Positions 26,671 through 36,053 are shown, counted from the first letter of the stretch. The stretch: 64,000 nucleotides of DNA from Holophagae bacterium (GCA_030429565.1 JAUIFE010000002.1:655113-719112), one strand, 5' to 3'. Numbers and translations are program-made. The notes: generated by a model from the letters alone, not told the origin.

Positions 26671-27722
26671 CGCGTTTCCTTGAGCTGGACGCCTTGGGGC
26701 AAGCCCAGGTTGGTGGGGTCCATCGCCGCCAAAAATAACTCGGCCAAGGTGTCGCCGGTTTTGCCCTCTACGCGGCCTTGGTAATTGGCAATGATGCGGT
26801 GGTTGAGTGCTGCTTTGGCGACGGCGGTGACATCTTCAAAGCCGACTGTCGGTCGACCGTTGAGCAACGCATGGCAACGCGACGCTTCGGCGATGGCGAT
26901 GGCGGCGCGTGGTGAGGCGCCAAAAGCGGCGTACTCGCGAATCACCGCCGGCGCGCTGTCGTGGTCGGGATGACTGGCCGCCACCAACGTGCTGATGTAG
27001 TGCCCCACCGGACGCGGCAGGTAAATGTGGTCGATCAGTGCATTGAGCTGATTCAATTGACTTTGACTGAGTTTGAAGCGTGTCTGCGGCGGCGTGCCGC
27101 GCCGGCGTGTACTAATTATTTCGGTCAGAACCGCGACGTCCGGCATGGTGACGTTGAGCTTAAACAAAAAGCGGTCGAGCTGCGCTTCCGGCAGCGGATA
27201 GGTTCCTTCCAAGTCGACCGGGTTCTGCGAGGCCAGCACAAAAAACGGCTGCGGCAGGCTGCGCGTCGTGCCCAGCAGGGTTACATGGCCTTCCTGCATG
27301 GCTTCTAACAAGGCCGACTGGGTTTTGGGCGAGGCGCGGTTAATTTCATCGGCCAGCATGATATTGGTAAAAATCGGGCCGGGATGGAACTTCATGGCCC
27401 GTTTGCCGGCGGCGTCCTCTTCGAGGATGTGCGCGCCCAAAATATCGCTCGGCATCAGGTCCGGCGTAAATTGGACGCGCTGAAAATTGAGTTCCAACAC
27501 CTCGCCCAAGGCCTTAACCAGTTGGGTTTTGCCCAAGCCCGGCATGCCTTCAAGTAGCAGGTGACCACGCGCCAAAATGGCTGTTAACACCAGCCGGTGG
27601 GTCGCCTCCTGCCCTAGTAGGATACGGTCCAGTTCGGCCAAAACACGATCGGTCATCGTCTGGGCTTGGGCTAGCACCTCGGGTGGCATTAGTTTCTGGG
27701 CTGGGGCGGCATCCGTCGTCAT
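26667..27722 (-). CDS. MoxR-family AAA+ ATPase
   Basis: 351 residues. Walker A GMPGLGKTQ near 60, the MoxR hallmark FTPDLMPSDILG near 88, Walker B MLADEINRASPKTQSALLEAMQ near 120, and sensor residues LASQNPVD near 165 with DRFLF identify the family. MoxR ATPases act as chaperones that load metal or assemble complexes with DUF58 and VWA proteins, all of which are downstream here. AGAGGA lies six bases before the ATG at 27722. It is the first gene of a seven-gene operon reading to 16967. Confidence 0.96.
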   Translation of the reverse strand: MTTDAAPAQKLMPPEVLAQAQTMTDRVLAELDRILLGQEATHRLVLTAILARGHLLLEGMPGLGKTQLVKALGEVLELNFQRVQFTPDLMPSDILGAHILEEDAAGKRAMKFHPGPIFTNIMLADEINRASPKTQSALLEAMQEGHVTLLGTTRSLPQPFFVLASQNPVDLEGTYPLPEAQLDRFLFKLNVTMPDVAVLTEIISTRRRGTPPQTRFKLSQSQLNQLNALIDHIYLPRPVGHYISTLVAASHPDHDSAPAVIREYAAFGASPRAAIAIAEASRCHALLNGRPTVGFEDVTAVAKAALNHRIIANYQGRVEGKTGDTLAELFLAAMDPTNLGLPQGVQLKETR

Positions 27723-28329
27723 AAGTTCCTCTTATACCTGGTGTTGGTTGGAGCGTTTGCTAATCCGTTACGGTGGCTTTGTCGGGCGCTGCGAGGCGCT
27801 GACGGGTAAAAACCAGAACCAATTCGGTGATGGGGACCAGGGCTCTAGTTTAGCCCGGTTAGGAGTGGAACCCAAGACGCTGCTCAGGGAATCCTTACGG
27901 TGGCGTTTGACGAGACCGAAGGGGTCAGGTGCCGCCTGTATGGGTACTAAGCGTAAAAGCAACGTTTTCGGCGCCGCCTTTTGCTCATTTTTTCTGAACA
28001 CGCGTGTCATGGCGGTGACCGCGGCGGCGCATCTTCTCTGCTTGAGAATTATGTTGAAAGTGGGGTTTTTGCTTGCTTTGAATTTATCCGGTTACCATAA
28101 TTGACATACACTCTGAAAATTACCGATCTAAAGCTGATTACCCAAGACCCGGGCCGTTTTAGCCTTCGTTGTGCATCATGGCCCCGGACCATTTTGCGAC
28201 GGCCGTCGTCGTCTCCGTGCTGGGTTATTCCTGCGATGTCTTTTTGTTTTACGTCGCCTGCAAGACCTGCCTCAGCTTGCCGTTGCGCTTAGCCACCAAC
28301 CATTTTTTTCTTTTCACAGGAGATTCAGC
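27723..28329. other. Divergent intergenic region between MoxR operon and lipoxygenase gene
   Basis: About 600 bases with no supported gene. It must hold the promoters of the MoxR operon (leftward) and the lipoxygenase (rightward). A perfect TTGACA is at 28101-28106 with no convincing -10 box behind it. In-frame codons upstream of the lipoxygenase start (from 28171) lack a ribosome-binding site. Confidence 0.5.
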
Positions 28330-30246
28330 ATGTCTGCCAAAGGGATTTTTTCCGATCAGTGGCTCCGTAAAATGTTCGACAACAAAAAAGAAGAACGCCA
28401 TATCGACTACAACTACGAACACTTGCCGCCGGTGGCCATGGCGAATAAGGTGCCTGGCTTCGGCTTCACTTTGGAATGGGCGGTGCTGGTGGTGATTCAG
28501 CTTTTGCGCATCACCATCAACAAAATTGCGATTGATTTGGATGAAAGTGTCGACGATTTGGCCGAACAACTCAATGAAATTGCCTGCATGGAGGACGGCA
28601 CCGTCGCCACCTACAAAAAACTCTGGAAACTTTCCAGCCTGGCCTTTGAAATTGAACATCGCGGCGGCGACAAGTTGGTTAGTTCCGACTTAGTCGACAT
28701 GGTACGCAGCGTGCGCAACAGCGGCAACGACGGCGAGGACGATTTGGCGGGTGGTTTGGATAACCTGTTCCAATTCATCAAAGACCTGAGCCGTAGTGCC
28801 AAGGAACACGACCTCAACACCATTCAGGACTACATGGACCTGTTTAAAACGATTCCGCTGCCTGCGATTGCCAAAAACTTTCGCGAAGACCAGAGTTTTG
28901 CGGCGATGCGCGTGATGGGCCCAAACCCGTTGGTGATCGAGCGTTTGAGCGAACCCTTGGTTAAATTCCCGCTGACCGATGCCATGTATCGTCAGGCCAT
29001 GGGCGACGGCGATAATTTTGCCGATGCACTCGCCCAGGGTCGTGTCTATGTTGCTGACTACGAGGTGCTTAACGGTGCAATGCCGGGCTCTTTTCCGGGG
29101 TGGCAAAAGTACATGGCGGCGCCGATTGCGATGTTCGCCGTGCCGCCCGCCGGCAGCGCCGACCGCCGCTTGTTACCGGTCGCCATTCAGCTCGGCCAGG
29201 TGCCCGGCCCCGACACGCCGCTGTTGGTGCGGCCTGAAGCGGGGGCGAGTGCCGCCGTTCAACGCGATTGGCAAATGGCCAAAACCTTCGTCGACGTCGC
29301 CGACGGCAATTACCACGAGGCAATCAGTCATCTGGGTCAAACGCACCTGGTCATGGAAGCCTTCACGATTGCCAGTTACAACACCTTTAGCGAGGACCAC
29401 CCGATCAACCAACTGCTCAACCCCCACTTTGAAGGCACCCTGCTCATCAATAACCTTGCACAAAAATCCTTAATCGCCGCCGGCGGAACCATTGACAAAA
29501 TTATGGCGGGCACGATTGACCAATCGCGCATCTTCGGTGCGCGCGGTGCACAGAGTTTCACCTTTCAGTTCAATCAAATGTACCTGCCGCGATGGTTGGC
29601 GCGGCGCGGAGTGGCCGATACCGAGGCTTTGCCGATTTATCCTTATCGCGACTGTGCCCTGCTGGTGTTCGACGCCGTCAAACAATGGTGTGAAAGCTAC
29701 GTGGACGCGGTTTACAGTTCGGATACAGCGGTGCTCAACGACGACGAATTGCAGGCCTGGCTGGACCAACTCGCCTCGTTTGAAGGTGGGCGCATGCACG
29801 ATATCGGTATCGACGGCAACATTCCCACGCGCGCCTATTTGAGTGAGCTGCTGACGACGGCCGTGTTTACCGCCTCGGCCCAGCATGCCGCCGTCAACTT
29901 CCCACAGAGCACGATTATGAGTTTCGCGCCGGCGATGCCGTTAGCCGGCTACACGCCAACGCCCGGCTCGGCCGACTTTGAACCGGGCACCCGTTATGTG
30001 GACATGATGCCGCCGTTCGACAATGCGATTGAGCAGCTTAACGTGGGGATCTTGTTGGGGTCGGTCTACTATACCCAGCTCGGTGAGTACCCCAAAAACC
30101 ATTTTGACAACCCGCAAATCAATGCGGCTCTGGCGACCTTTCAACAGCGATTGGCCGAAGTCGAGCGGCAGATTGAGGCGCTCGATCCCGACGGCGACTA
30201 TCCCTACCTGCGCCCCAGCCAAATCCCGCAGTCAATTAACATTTAA
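28330..30246 (+). CDS. Bacterial lipoxygenase (non-haem iron)
   Basis: 638 residues. The iron-binding set of lipoxygenases is complete: the HX4H motif is His334 and His339 (HLGQTH), the third ligand pair is His519 and Asn523 (HAAVN), and the chain ends in Ile638, whose carboxylate is the family's last ligand. The surrounding LVMEAFTIASYNTF and HPINQLLNPHFEGTLLINN are conserved lipoxygenase text. The enzyme adds O2 to polyunsaturated fatty acids to give hydroperoxides. No signal peptide is visible from the ATG at 28330, which has AGGAGA seven bases upstream, so it is likely cytoplasmic. The N-terminal PLAT domain of plant enzymes is absent, as is usual in bacteria. It is monocistronic and closed by a bidirectional terminator. 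Confidence 0.96.
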   Translation: MSAKGIFSDQWLRKMFDNKKEERHIDYNYEHLPPVAMANKVPGFGFTLEWAVLVVIQLLRITINKIAIDLDESVDDLAEQLNEIACMEDGTVATYKKLWKLSSLAFEIEHRGGDKLVSSDLVDMVRSVRNSGNDGEDDLAGGLDNLFQFIKDLSRSAKEHDLNTIQDYMDLFKTIPLPAIAKNFREDQSFAAMRVMGPNPLVIERLSEPLVKFPLTDAMYRQAMGDGDNFADALAQGRVYVADYEVLNGAMPGSFPGWQKYMAAPIAMFAVPPAGSADRRLLPVAIQLGQVPGPDTPLLVRPEAGASAAVQRDWQMAKTFVDVADGNYHEAISHLGQTHLVMEAFTIASYNTFSEDHPINQLLNPHFEGTLLINNLAQKSLIAAGGTIDKIMAGTIDQSRIFGARGAQSFTFQFNQMYLPRWLARRGVADTEALPIYPYRDCALLVFDAVKQWCESYVDAVYSSDTAVLNDDELQAWLDQLASFEGGRMHDIGIDGNIPTRAYLSELLTTAVFTASAQHAAVNFPQSTIMSFAPAMPLAGYTPTPGSADFEPGTRYVDMMPPFDNAIEQLNVGILLGSVYYTQLGEYPKNHFDNPQINAALATFQQRLAEVERQIEALDPDGDYPYLRPSQIPQSINI

Positions 30247-30260
30247 CCCGTCCCAAAAAT

Positions 30261-30295
30261 AAAAGCGGCGCTTCGGTTGGGAAGCGCCGCTTTTT
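30261..30295. terminator. Bidirectional terminator between convergent genes
   Basis: AAAAGCGGCGCTTC and GAAGCGCCGCTTTTT form a perfect stem with a six-base loop. The A-run on one side and T-run on the other let it stop both the lipoxygenase and the GCS2-like transcript. Confidence 0.95.
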
Positions 30296-30305
30296 GGGTT
30301 AGGGC

Positions 30306-31535
30306 TTACTTGCCTTTAAAGATACGGTTCTGTTCGAGACACTCGGCCAGTTCACGGTAGACCTCGCGCAAGTCATCACGCTCGGGTTTGCGCACCTGGA
30401 AGTAGCTGCGAATGCGTGACGACAAGCTGCCTTGGGCGAGCATCTCCAGGTAGGCTTCGCTGTTGCTGTAGTTACCGGATTCAATGAGGTGCTCCCACAA
30501 TTCGCGGACGGTGGCGCGCGCGTCGGGGAAGTGGAAGAAGTCCAGGTAGTTCTGGTCACGGATCATGCTGCGTTCGGCACGAACGACGACATCGTCGTAG
30601 ATGTCGGCCAAATCGTCCGTCGGCCAAGTGCCCGTGCGGTCCAGGTCGCCCCAGGTGCCGTCGACCATGTTGATCAGCGTTTCGCGGATCAGGTCGGCGA
30701 TCAACAAGTCGGCTTGTGGACATTCTTGCGTGTCCAACACGCGGATCTCAATAGCGGCGCGATCGAAGCGGGCGATGGCACCACGCGCGTTGAGCCATTC
30801 GTGTTTGAGCAGGCCTTCGGGATCGAGTTTGCCCAACTGACGGTACATCGGCAGCAGGATCTCCTCGCGGTAATCTTCCGGGGTTTCGATGTCGTCGGGG
30901 ACCACGCGGTCGGTGACCAGCGGCACGCGGCGACAGTTGTGGGCGTAGTAGCGCAGGCGGTTGCCGGCGATACCGGTTTGTTCGCCTTCGACGAACGGAG
31001 AGGATGCGCTTAGCGCGGGCATAATCGGCAACAACATGCGAATGGCGCGGTGTAACTGCGCGAATTCCTTGTTGTCGGCAAAGGGCAGGTTGATGTGCAT
31101 ACTCTGCAAGTTGGTCCAACCATGACCTTTACAGCTAAAAATGCGGTCGAACGTTTGGTAGATCTCACCTTGCTCGTGGGGCCACAGGAAACTGTCTTGG
31201 TGTGGGTTCATCCAAGGGTGTTGTCCGGTGGGCAGCAGCATGGCTTGATGTTCGGCCAGCAACTGGTTCAGTGCCTGCACGTCCTTGTGGAAGAAGGTGC
31301 GGTACGGGCCCAGAGATTCGGCCGGACCGTTGGTTTTCATTTCGATGACGTGCATCGCCAATTCGTTTGACCATGCCGTTTTGCCCCGTTCCATTTCAGC
31401 CGCGGGTTGGCCCGCCGCTTGTTCCAGGATACGGTCGCAAATTGGCCGGATATCCAACGTGAAGCGATCCACGATCATGTATTCCAACTCAATCCCGGTC
31501 GCTTCAAATAGTCCGATTACGTTGCTGCGGATCAT
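30306..31535 (-). CDS. Glutamate-cysteine ligase-like (GCS2 family) amide ligase
   Basis: 409 residues. The opening GIELEYMIVDRFTLD (near 14-28) is the acidic metal-binding start of the GCS2 fold, with further conserved SMHINLPF (near 145) and ARFDRAAIEIRVLDTQECP (near 265) segments. GCS2 proteins form amide bonds on the side or alpha carboxylate of glutamate using ATP. The ATG overlaps the stop of the RimK-like gene by four bases (31532-31535), so the two are translationally coupled and probably act in one pathway making or modifying a small peptide. It could act as gamma-glutamylcysteine synthetase for the gshB at 62158, since no other gshA is seen, but the coupling to the ATP-grasp gene suggests a different product. 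Confidence 0.88.
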   Translation of the reverse strand: MIRSNVIGLFEATGIELEYMIVDRFTLDIRPICDRILEQAAGQPAAEMERGKTAWSNELAMHVIEMKTNGPAESLGPYRTFFHKDVQALNQLLAEHQAMLLPTGQHPWMNPHQDSFLWPHEQGEIYQTFDRIFSCKGHGWTNLQSMHINLPFADNKEFAQLHRAIRMLLPIMPALSASSPFVEGEQTGIAGNRLRYYAHNCRRVPLVTDRVVPDDIETPEDYREEILLPMYRQLGKLDPEGLLKHEWLNARGAIARFDRAAIEIRVLDTQECPQADLLIADLIRETLINMVDGTWGDLDRTGTWPTDDLADIYDDVVVRAERSMIRDQNYLDFFHFPDARATVRELWEHLIESGNYSNSEAYLEMLAQGSLSSRIRSYFQVRKPERDDLREVYRELAECLEQNRIFKGK

Positions 31536-32995
31536 TGTGCTTTTTTCCTCTCTTCAATGCGATGGAGCATCGTGTTCATAAACTGACGATACAAATCTTC
31601 ACCGAGCACGCCGTCTTCGACGCCCGCGTCGATGCTGGGGTTGTCGTTAATTTCGATCAGCAAAACTTGGTCGTTGACCACCTTGAGATCGACACCGTAG
31701 AAACCGTCGCCGATGAGGTCGGCGGCTTTTTGCGCGGTTTTGAGCACCGCTTCTGGAACCCAATTAATAGGCACTGCTTCATCGCGACCGTGGCTAACCT
31801 GACCCTTTTCGTCCTCGTGACGAATCTGCCAGTGAGCGGCGGCCATGAAGTACTTGTTGGCGTAAAGTGGCCGACGGTCGAGGATACCGACGCGCCAGTC
31901 GAAATCGGTGGGCAGGTATTCTTGAGCAATCACCAAGGGGCCCGCTTTAAACAACTTGCGCAGGCAAATTTTGAGCTCGGCGCGGTCGTTGACGCGGAAC
32001 ACGCCCTGCGAAAAGGCGCTGTCCGGTTGCTTGAGGATGATCGGGAAACCGAGGTTGCGTTCCAATTCTTTGACATTGCCGCGATGCACAATCTGCGTTT
32101 TCGGCGTGGCGATGCCGTGGCGTTTCATCAGTTCGGCAAGGTAAACCTTGTTGGTGCAGCGCAGAATTGATTCCGGGTCGTCAATCGTGACCAACCCTTC
32201 CGCCGCCGCCCGCCGCGAGAAGCGGTACGTGTAGTGGTTGACCTGCGTCGTGGTGCGAATGAACAAGCCGTCGAATTCACCCAGCCGCGAGTAATCCTTT
32301 TTTTCGATGAACTCCGGTCGCATGCCTAAGCGCCGCGCTGCTTCCGCAAAGGCTTCCAAGGCGGCGCGATCCGACGGCGGGTTTTCTTCCTTGGGTTCGA
32401 CCAAAATCGCCAAGTCGTAGCGCCAGTTGCGCGGCGCGGCAACCACTTGTTTGCGCGTGATGAACTTGCGGTAGGCTTCCACCAAAAACTCGCGGTGTTC
32501 TTCGTTGAGCTCGGCCAAGCCGACCGGCGCCACCCGTGTCAGTTGCCAGCGATCTTGTTTGCGGCGAAAATTGGCGCGCAACATCGGGGCCGGGAAACAA
32601 CCGTAGAGGTGTGAGCACAGCTTGTCGTAGCGTTTGGCCGGGTTGCGGCCAAAGTACACGCTCAACACGAATTGGTCACCACGCAACGGCGCCAGCGATT
32701 TTTGGATCATTTCATCCAAGTCCTCGCTAATCGGCACCATCAACGACGCTTGTTGCAAATCGCGTAAGGTGGCCACGCTGGGAATGACGCGATGGCCGCG
32801 TGCTTCCGCCAGCAACGACACGTAGTAACCCATCTGCTGATAATCGATTTCCGTGCACAGGTTAAACAATCGCGGACGGCGACTGCCGAAGTTCTGCGCC
32901 TGAGTGACGTATTGATAGGGATCAACAATCGTCGCGTCGTCGCCCAGCAACGGCTGCAGCAGTGCAGCTTGGTCGCTGATTAAAATCACGCTCAC
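31532..32995 (-). CDS. RimK-like ATP-grasp ligase with N-terminal RLAN domain
   Basis: 487 residues. The N-terminal ~150 residues match the RLAN layout (RimK-like ATP-grasp N-terminal domain; segments NLCTEIDYQQMGYYVSLLAE and FVLSVYFGR). The C-terminal ATP-grasp (about 200-480) shows KQPDSAFSQGVFRV, the adenine-contacting IAQEYLPTDFDWRVGIL, and the metal-binding LLIEINDNPSID. ATP-grasp enzymes join a carboxylate to an amine through an acyl-phosphate. The family is known from conserved pairs with GCS2-like enzymes, exactly as here. The natural product or protein target is not established. Confidence 0.9.
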   Translation of the reverse strand: MSVILISDQAALLQPLLGDDATIVDPYQYVTQAQNFGSRRPRLFNLCTEIDYQQMGYYVSLLAEARGHRVIPSVATLRDLQQASLMVPISEDLDEMIQKSLAPLRGDQFVLSVYFGRNPAKRYDKLCSHLYGCFPAPMLRANFRRKQDRWQLTRVAPVGLAELNEEHREFLVEAYRKFITRKQVVAAPRNWRYDLAILVEPKEENPPSDRAALEAFAEAARRLGMRPEFIEKKDYSRLGEFDGLFIRTTTQVNHYTYRFSRRAAAEGLVTIDDPESILRCTNKVYLAELMKRHGIATPKTQIVHRGNVKELERNLGFPIILKQPDSAFSQGVFRVNDRAELKICLRKLFKAGPLVIAQEYLPTDFDWRVGILDRRPLYANKYFMAAAHWQIRHEDEKGQVSHGRDEAVPINWVPEAVLKTAQKAADLIGDGFYGVDLKVVNDQVLLIEINDNPSIDAGVEDGVLGEDLYRQFMNTMLHRIEERKKAQ

Positions 32996-33502
32996 GGTAG
33001 TACCTCGCTACCTCTATTCCATTTTGCGGGGCCCACCTTGGGTGGGGTACCGGGTCTGAACCTCAAGCCGAACAAATTCCGTGGGAGTTGGTTCTGCGTT
33101 CCCGACGGTGGTAATCGGTGATAGACAAAAAAGCACGAAGGGCCTGGTCCGAAACCTTGTTGCTCTGGGGCCGCTTTTTTTGCAGCACAACGCGGTCGGC
33201 TTGAGAGCGGCTTAACGACGGTCGCACGCCTGCGCCCCGTTCGTTTAAGTTGGCTGAAACATAATCCAAAAATGAGGCGATGCAAATGCTTTTTTTATAA
33301 ATCTCGAAAAAAAATCGCAAGCATCTTGAAATAAATAGGTTGATTTTGGTTTCTCGTCGCCGTTTTAATGCTTTTTCGACACTCTTTTCAACGCCTCCGA
33401 CTGCTTTTTGCCTGGACCCGGTCCGGCCGCTGCCGGTTACGCGGTAAAATGGGCGAACAGCGTCGTGTTTTGTGGCCCTATTTCCTTCATAAGAGGACGG
33501 TT
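32996..33502. other. Divergent intergenic region, RimK-like / corA
   Basis: About 500 bases without a supported gene. The stretch 33285-33345 is strongly A/T-rich and is the likely promoter zone for corA. A short CCCACC/GGTGGG hairpin lies at 33032-33046. An in-frame ATG at 33368 upstream of corA has no ribosome-binding site. Confidence 0.5.
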
Positions 33503-34534
33503 ATGGAAGTAAAAGAAGTTGGTTCTTCGCCTGGCTCCCTAGTTTATACCGGTGACATGAAGCACCAGGTTGACGGCATCCTGTATCGCTACAGTCCTGA
33601 CTCTTTTGAAGAGCGACCCTTTGATGCGGCTTTACCCGACCTAGACGAGACCGGCGATTGCTCGTGGCTGATCGTCCACGGCGTCCACGATGTCGAGAAA
33701 GTTAAAAAAATCGGGGCCCGTTTCGACATCCACCCGTTGGTGTTGGAAGACCTGGTGAACCCCACCCAGCGCATGAAGATCGAGGAATACGAAAACTACA
33801 TCTTTATTGTGCTCAAGTGGTACGTCGAGGTCGACGAGGACGAGTGGGAAACCGAACAGCTCAGCATTTTGCTGCTCGACAACTGGGTGGTGCTGTTTCT
33901 GGAAGAGCGGTCCGACTTGTTGGAGCCGGTGATTCGTCGCCTGCACAAAAAGAAAAGTACGCTGCGCAACAGCGGCCCCGATTATTTGACTTATGCCCTG
34001 ATCGACCTGGTGGTTGACCACTACATGCGCACTGCCGACCAACTCAGCGATCAGATTGAAGCGGTTGAGGATGCCTTGATGGAGGACGATGCCGAACCAC
34101 TCGACGAACTCAAGTTGCTGCAACAACAGGGGCAGGCCTTGAAGCGCAACCTGCGCGCAATGAAGGAACTCAACAACAACCTCGTCAAAGCCGACGTTGC
34201 TTTGATTCGCGAAGGCACCCGCATCTACCTGCGCGATGTTTACGATCACACGCTGCAGTGCCTCGATCAGGTCGACAGCTTGCAGGAGTCGATTACCAAC
34301 GCGCTCAACTTCTACCACTCCATCATCAGCATGCGCCTCAACGAGGTCATGAAGTTCCTGACCATGATGGGCAGTGTTTTTATTCCACTGACCTTTATCG
34401 CCGGCATTTACGGTATGAACTTCCAGGAAATGCCGGAACTGCGCTGGGTTTACGGTTACCCGGCCGCATTGCTGTCGATGTTGCTGGTCTCGCTGGGCAT
34501 TCTTTACTATTTCAAACGAAAAAAGTGGTTGTAA
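33503..34534 (+). CDS. corA: CorA magnesium/cobalt transporter
   Basis: 343 residues. The large cytoplasmic funnel domain is followed by two C-terminal membrane helices; the signature loop YGMNF (GMN motif) lies between them near residue 310, after FIPLTFIAGI. The chain ends with the basic FKRKKW tail typical of CorA. GAGGA sits six bases before the ATG at 33503. CorA pentamers carry Mg2+ across the inner membrane. MscS follows 231 bases downstream on the same strand. Confidence 0.96.
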   Translation: MEVKEVGSSPGSLVYTGDMKHQVDGILYRYSPDSFEERPFDAALPDLDETGDCSWLIVHGVHDVEKVKKIGARFDIHPLVLEDLVNPTQRMKIEEYENYIFIVLKWYVEVDEDEWETEQLSILLLDNWVVLFLEERSDLLEPVIRRLHKKKSTLRNSGPDYLTYALIDLVVDHYMRTADQLSDQIEAVEDALMEDDAEPLDELKLLQQQGQALKRNLRAMKELNNNLVKADVALIREGTRIYLRDVYDHTLQCLDQVDSLQESITNALNFYHSIISMRLNEVMKFLTMMGSVFIPLTFIAGIYGMNFQEMPELRWVYGYPAALLSMLLVSLGILYYFKRKKWL

Positions 34535-34564
34535 ATCCACACGGCTTTGATTTAATGCTGCTCC

Positions 34565-34583
34565 CGCCGCATGTTTTGCGGCG
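34565..34583 (+). terminator. Hairpin after corA (weak terminator candidate)
   Basis: CGCCGCA and TGCGGCG form a seven-base stem with a five-base loop 31 bases after the corA stop. No T-run follows, so termination is uncertain. Confidence 0.35.
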
Positions 34584-34765
34584 CTGACCTGCATTAACCG
34601 AAACGGAGCGCTTCTTGGCGGCGCCCTCAAGCATGCTGTCGGGTTGCAACCCGCCGTGTCGAGGCTCGCCGTTGGTTTCAAGCTCGTTTGGCTTCTTTTT
34701 CAACACGTTGCGCACCAATCTCTTGCGCGATAGCGCTGATCCGAATCGTTAAGGACTTCCTGGTT

Positions 34766-35632
34766 ATGGACCACCCACTGATCAAATGGATCTTCGAACT
34801 GAGCCCGTCTCAGGTACGTTTGCTTGAATCGCTGTTGGTGATTCTTTTTTTCGTGGCGCTGCGCTCCGCCATTATGCGCATTGTCGGCACCCGCATCAAA
34901 GACCTGCGCTCGCGTTTGGCCTGGCGCCAAACCGTGACCATCTCCTTCTTATTGCTCGGCATGGTGTTATTGATTCATATTTGGTTCGAGTGGTTCCAAT
35001 CGATCTTTACGCTGCTCAGCGTCATCGCCGCCGCCTTGGTTATTGTTTCGAAAGAACTCATTTTGAACTTCACCTCCGCCGGCGTAATCCTTTGGCGCGG
35101 GTTGTTCGAGGTTGGTGACCGCATTGAAGTTGGCAAAACCACCGGGGACGTCGTCGAGATCGGTCTGTTTTACATCACCCTCGCCGAGGTCGGCACCGAT
35201 ACCTCCAGCGACGAGGCCACCGGTCGCATTGTCAAAGTACCCAACAGTTTGGTGTTGGCGACTGAGGTGTTTAACTTCTCGCGTGGGCTCGAGCTGATTT
35301 GGCACGAAATCTCGGTTCAGATACGGGCCGATAAGAACTGGCAACGCGCCCGCGAAATAGCCCAGGAAGTAATTGCCGAAACCACCGTCCAATTAACCGA
35401 CTCGCAGCGGCGCAAGCTACTTAAATCTAGTGAAGAAATCATGTTTACCAGTCAACGCTCGAAGGTCTATCTGCGCATGCAGGGCGATAAAGTGCTGCTC
35501 AACCTGCGTTACCTGTGCAAGATCCACAAACGCCGTGCCACCGAACACCAAATTTGGGAAGCCATGCTGACCCGTTTCGCCGAGGAAGGGGACATTCTCG
35601 CCTCGGCCAAAAACGACGATGACGAAGCCTAA
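34766..35632 (+). CDS. MscS-type mechanosensitive channel
   Basis: 288 residues. Two or three N-terminal membrane helices (about 12-40, 55-75, 78-100) are followed by the MscS beta domain: FEVGDRIEVGKTTGDVVEIGLFYI, then RIVKVPNSLVL, the conserved VPN and GDRI segments of the family. The pore-lining glycine/alanine pattern of E. coli MscS is less regular. AAGGA lies ten bases before the ATG at 34766; an upstream start at 34688 is not supported by a ribosome-binding site. It should open under membrane tension and release solutes on osmotic downshock. Confidence 0.9.
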   Translation: MDHPLIKWIFELSPSQVRLLESLLVILFFVALRSAIMRIVGTRIKDLRSRLAWRQTVTISFLLLGMVLLIHIWFEWFQSIFTLLSVIAAALVIVSKELILNFTSAGVILWRGLFEVGDRIEVGKTTGDVVEIGLFYITLAEVGTDTSSDEATGRIVKVPNSLVLATEVFNFSRGLELIWHEISVQIRADKNWQRAREIAQEVIAETTVQLTDSQRRKLLKSSEEIMFTSQRSKVYLRMQGDKVLLNLRYLCKIHKRRATEHQIWEAMLTRFAEEGDILASAKNDDDEA

Positions 35633-35889
35633 CCAGATTGGCGATTTTTTTTTCGGCGACCTTCGCGCCACTCGCGTCTAAGGGTTGCTTGGTCAGGGCC
35701 TAAGGTTCTCGAGGCCAGGGTTTTGCGGTCAAAATCACGGCCTGTGATTTTTTTGAGATCTTCCGCGAGATTCTGGTGATACACTCGATTTCGGCGTGGG
35801 CCCAAGCCCAACCGATCGCCGGGCGCCCTTCCAAGAAGCAAGCGTACCCTTGTTGGTGCTGCCTTAGGGCGGTGGCGAACCGGCATCAT
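35629..35889 (-). CDS. Possible small basic protein, 86 residues, unknown
   Basis: A minus-strand frame with AGGA seven bases before tandem ATGs at 35889 and 35886. The last 50 residues look protein-like (NLAEDLKKITGRDFDR, then a very basic end REWREGRRKKN). No family is recognised and the first 35 residues are compositionally poor. It overlaps the mscS stop by four bases tail to tail. It may be the end of a lost gene or a chance frame. Confidence 0.22.
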   Translation of the reverse strand: MMPVRHRPKAAPTRVRLLLGRAPGDRLGLGPRRNRVYHQNLAEDLKKITGRDFDRKTLASRTLGPDQATLRREWREGRRKKNRQSG

Positions 35890-36053
35890 TTGGAATTCCT
35901 ATACTTTTTCGTGATGGTCACCATCGTTTTCCCGCGTAAGGGCACAGGGTTTGCTAAACAAACACCGTCCACTGAACGGGAGGCGGGTCCGCCGCGGTTT
36001 GCCGTGCCGGCCGGCCGATTTTGACATCGCGTTGTTTGACCGGGAGTTGCGTC
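35633..36053. other. Intergenic region with one doubtful small gene
   Basis: About 420 bases between mscS and the alpha/beta hydrolase. A run of nine T at 35645-35653 follows the mscS stop but has no good stem before it. Apart from the doubtful minus-strand small gene described separately, nothing is seen. Confidence 0.45.

Noticed and set aside
33032..33046. CCCACC/GGTGGG hairpin as a terminator
   Set aside because: Lies upstream of both divergent genes, so it cannot end either transcript, and lacks a T-run.
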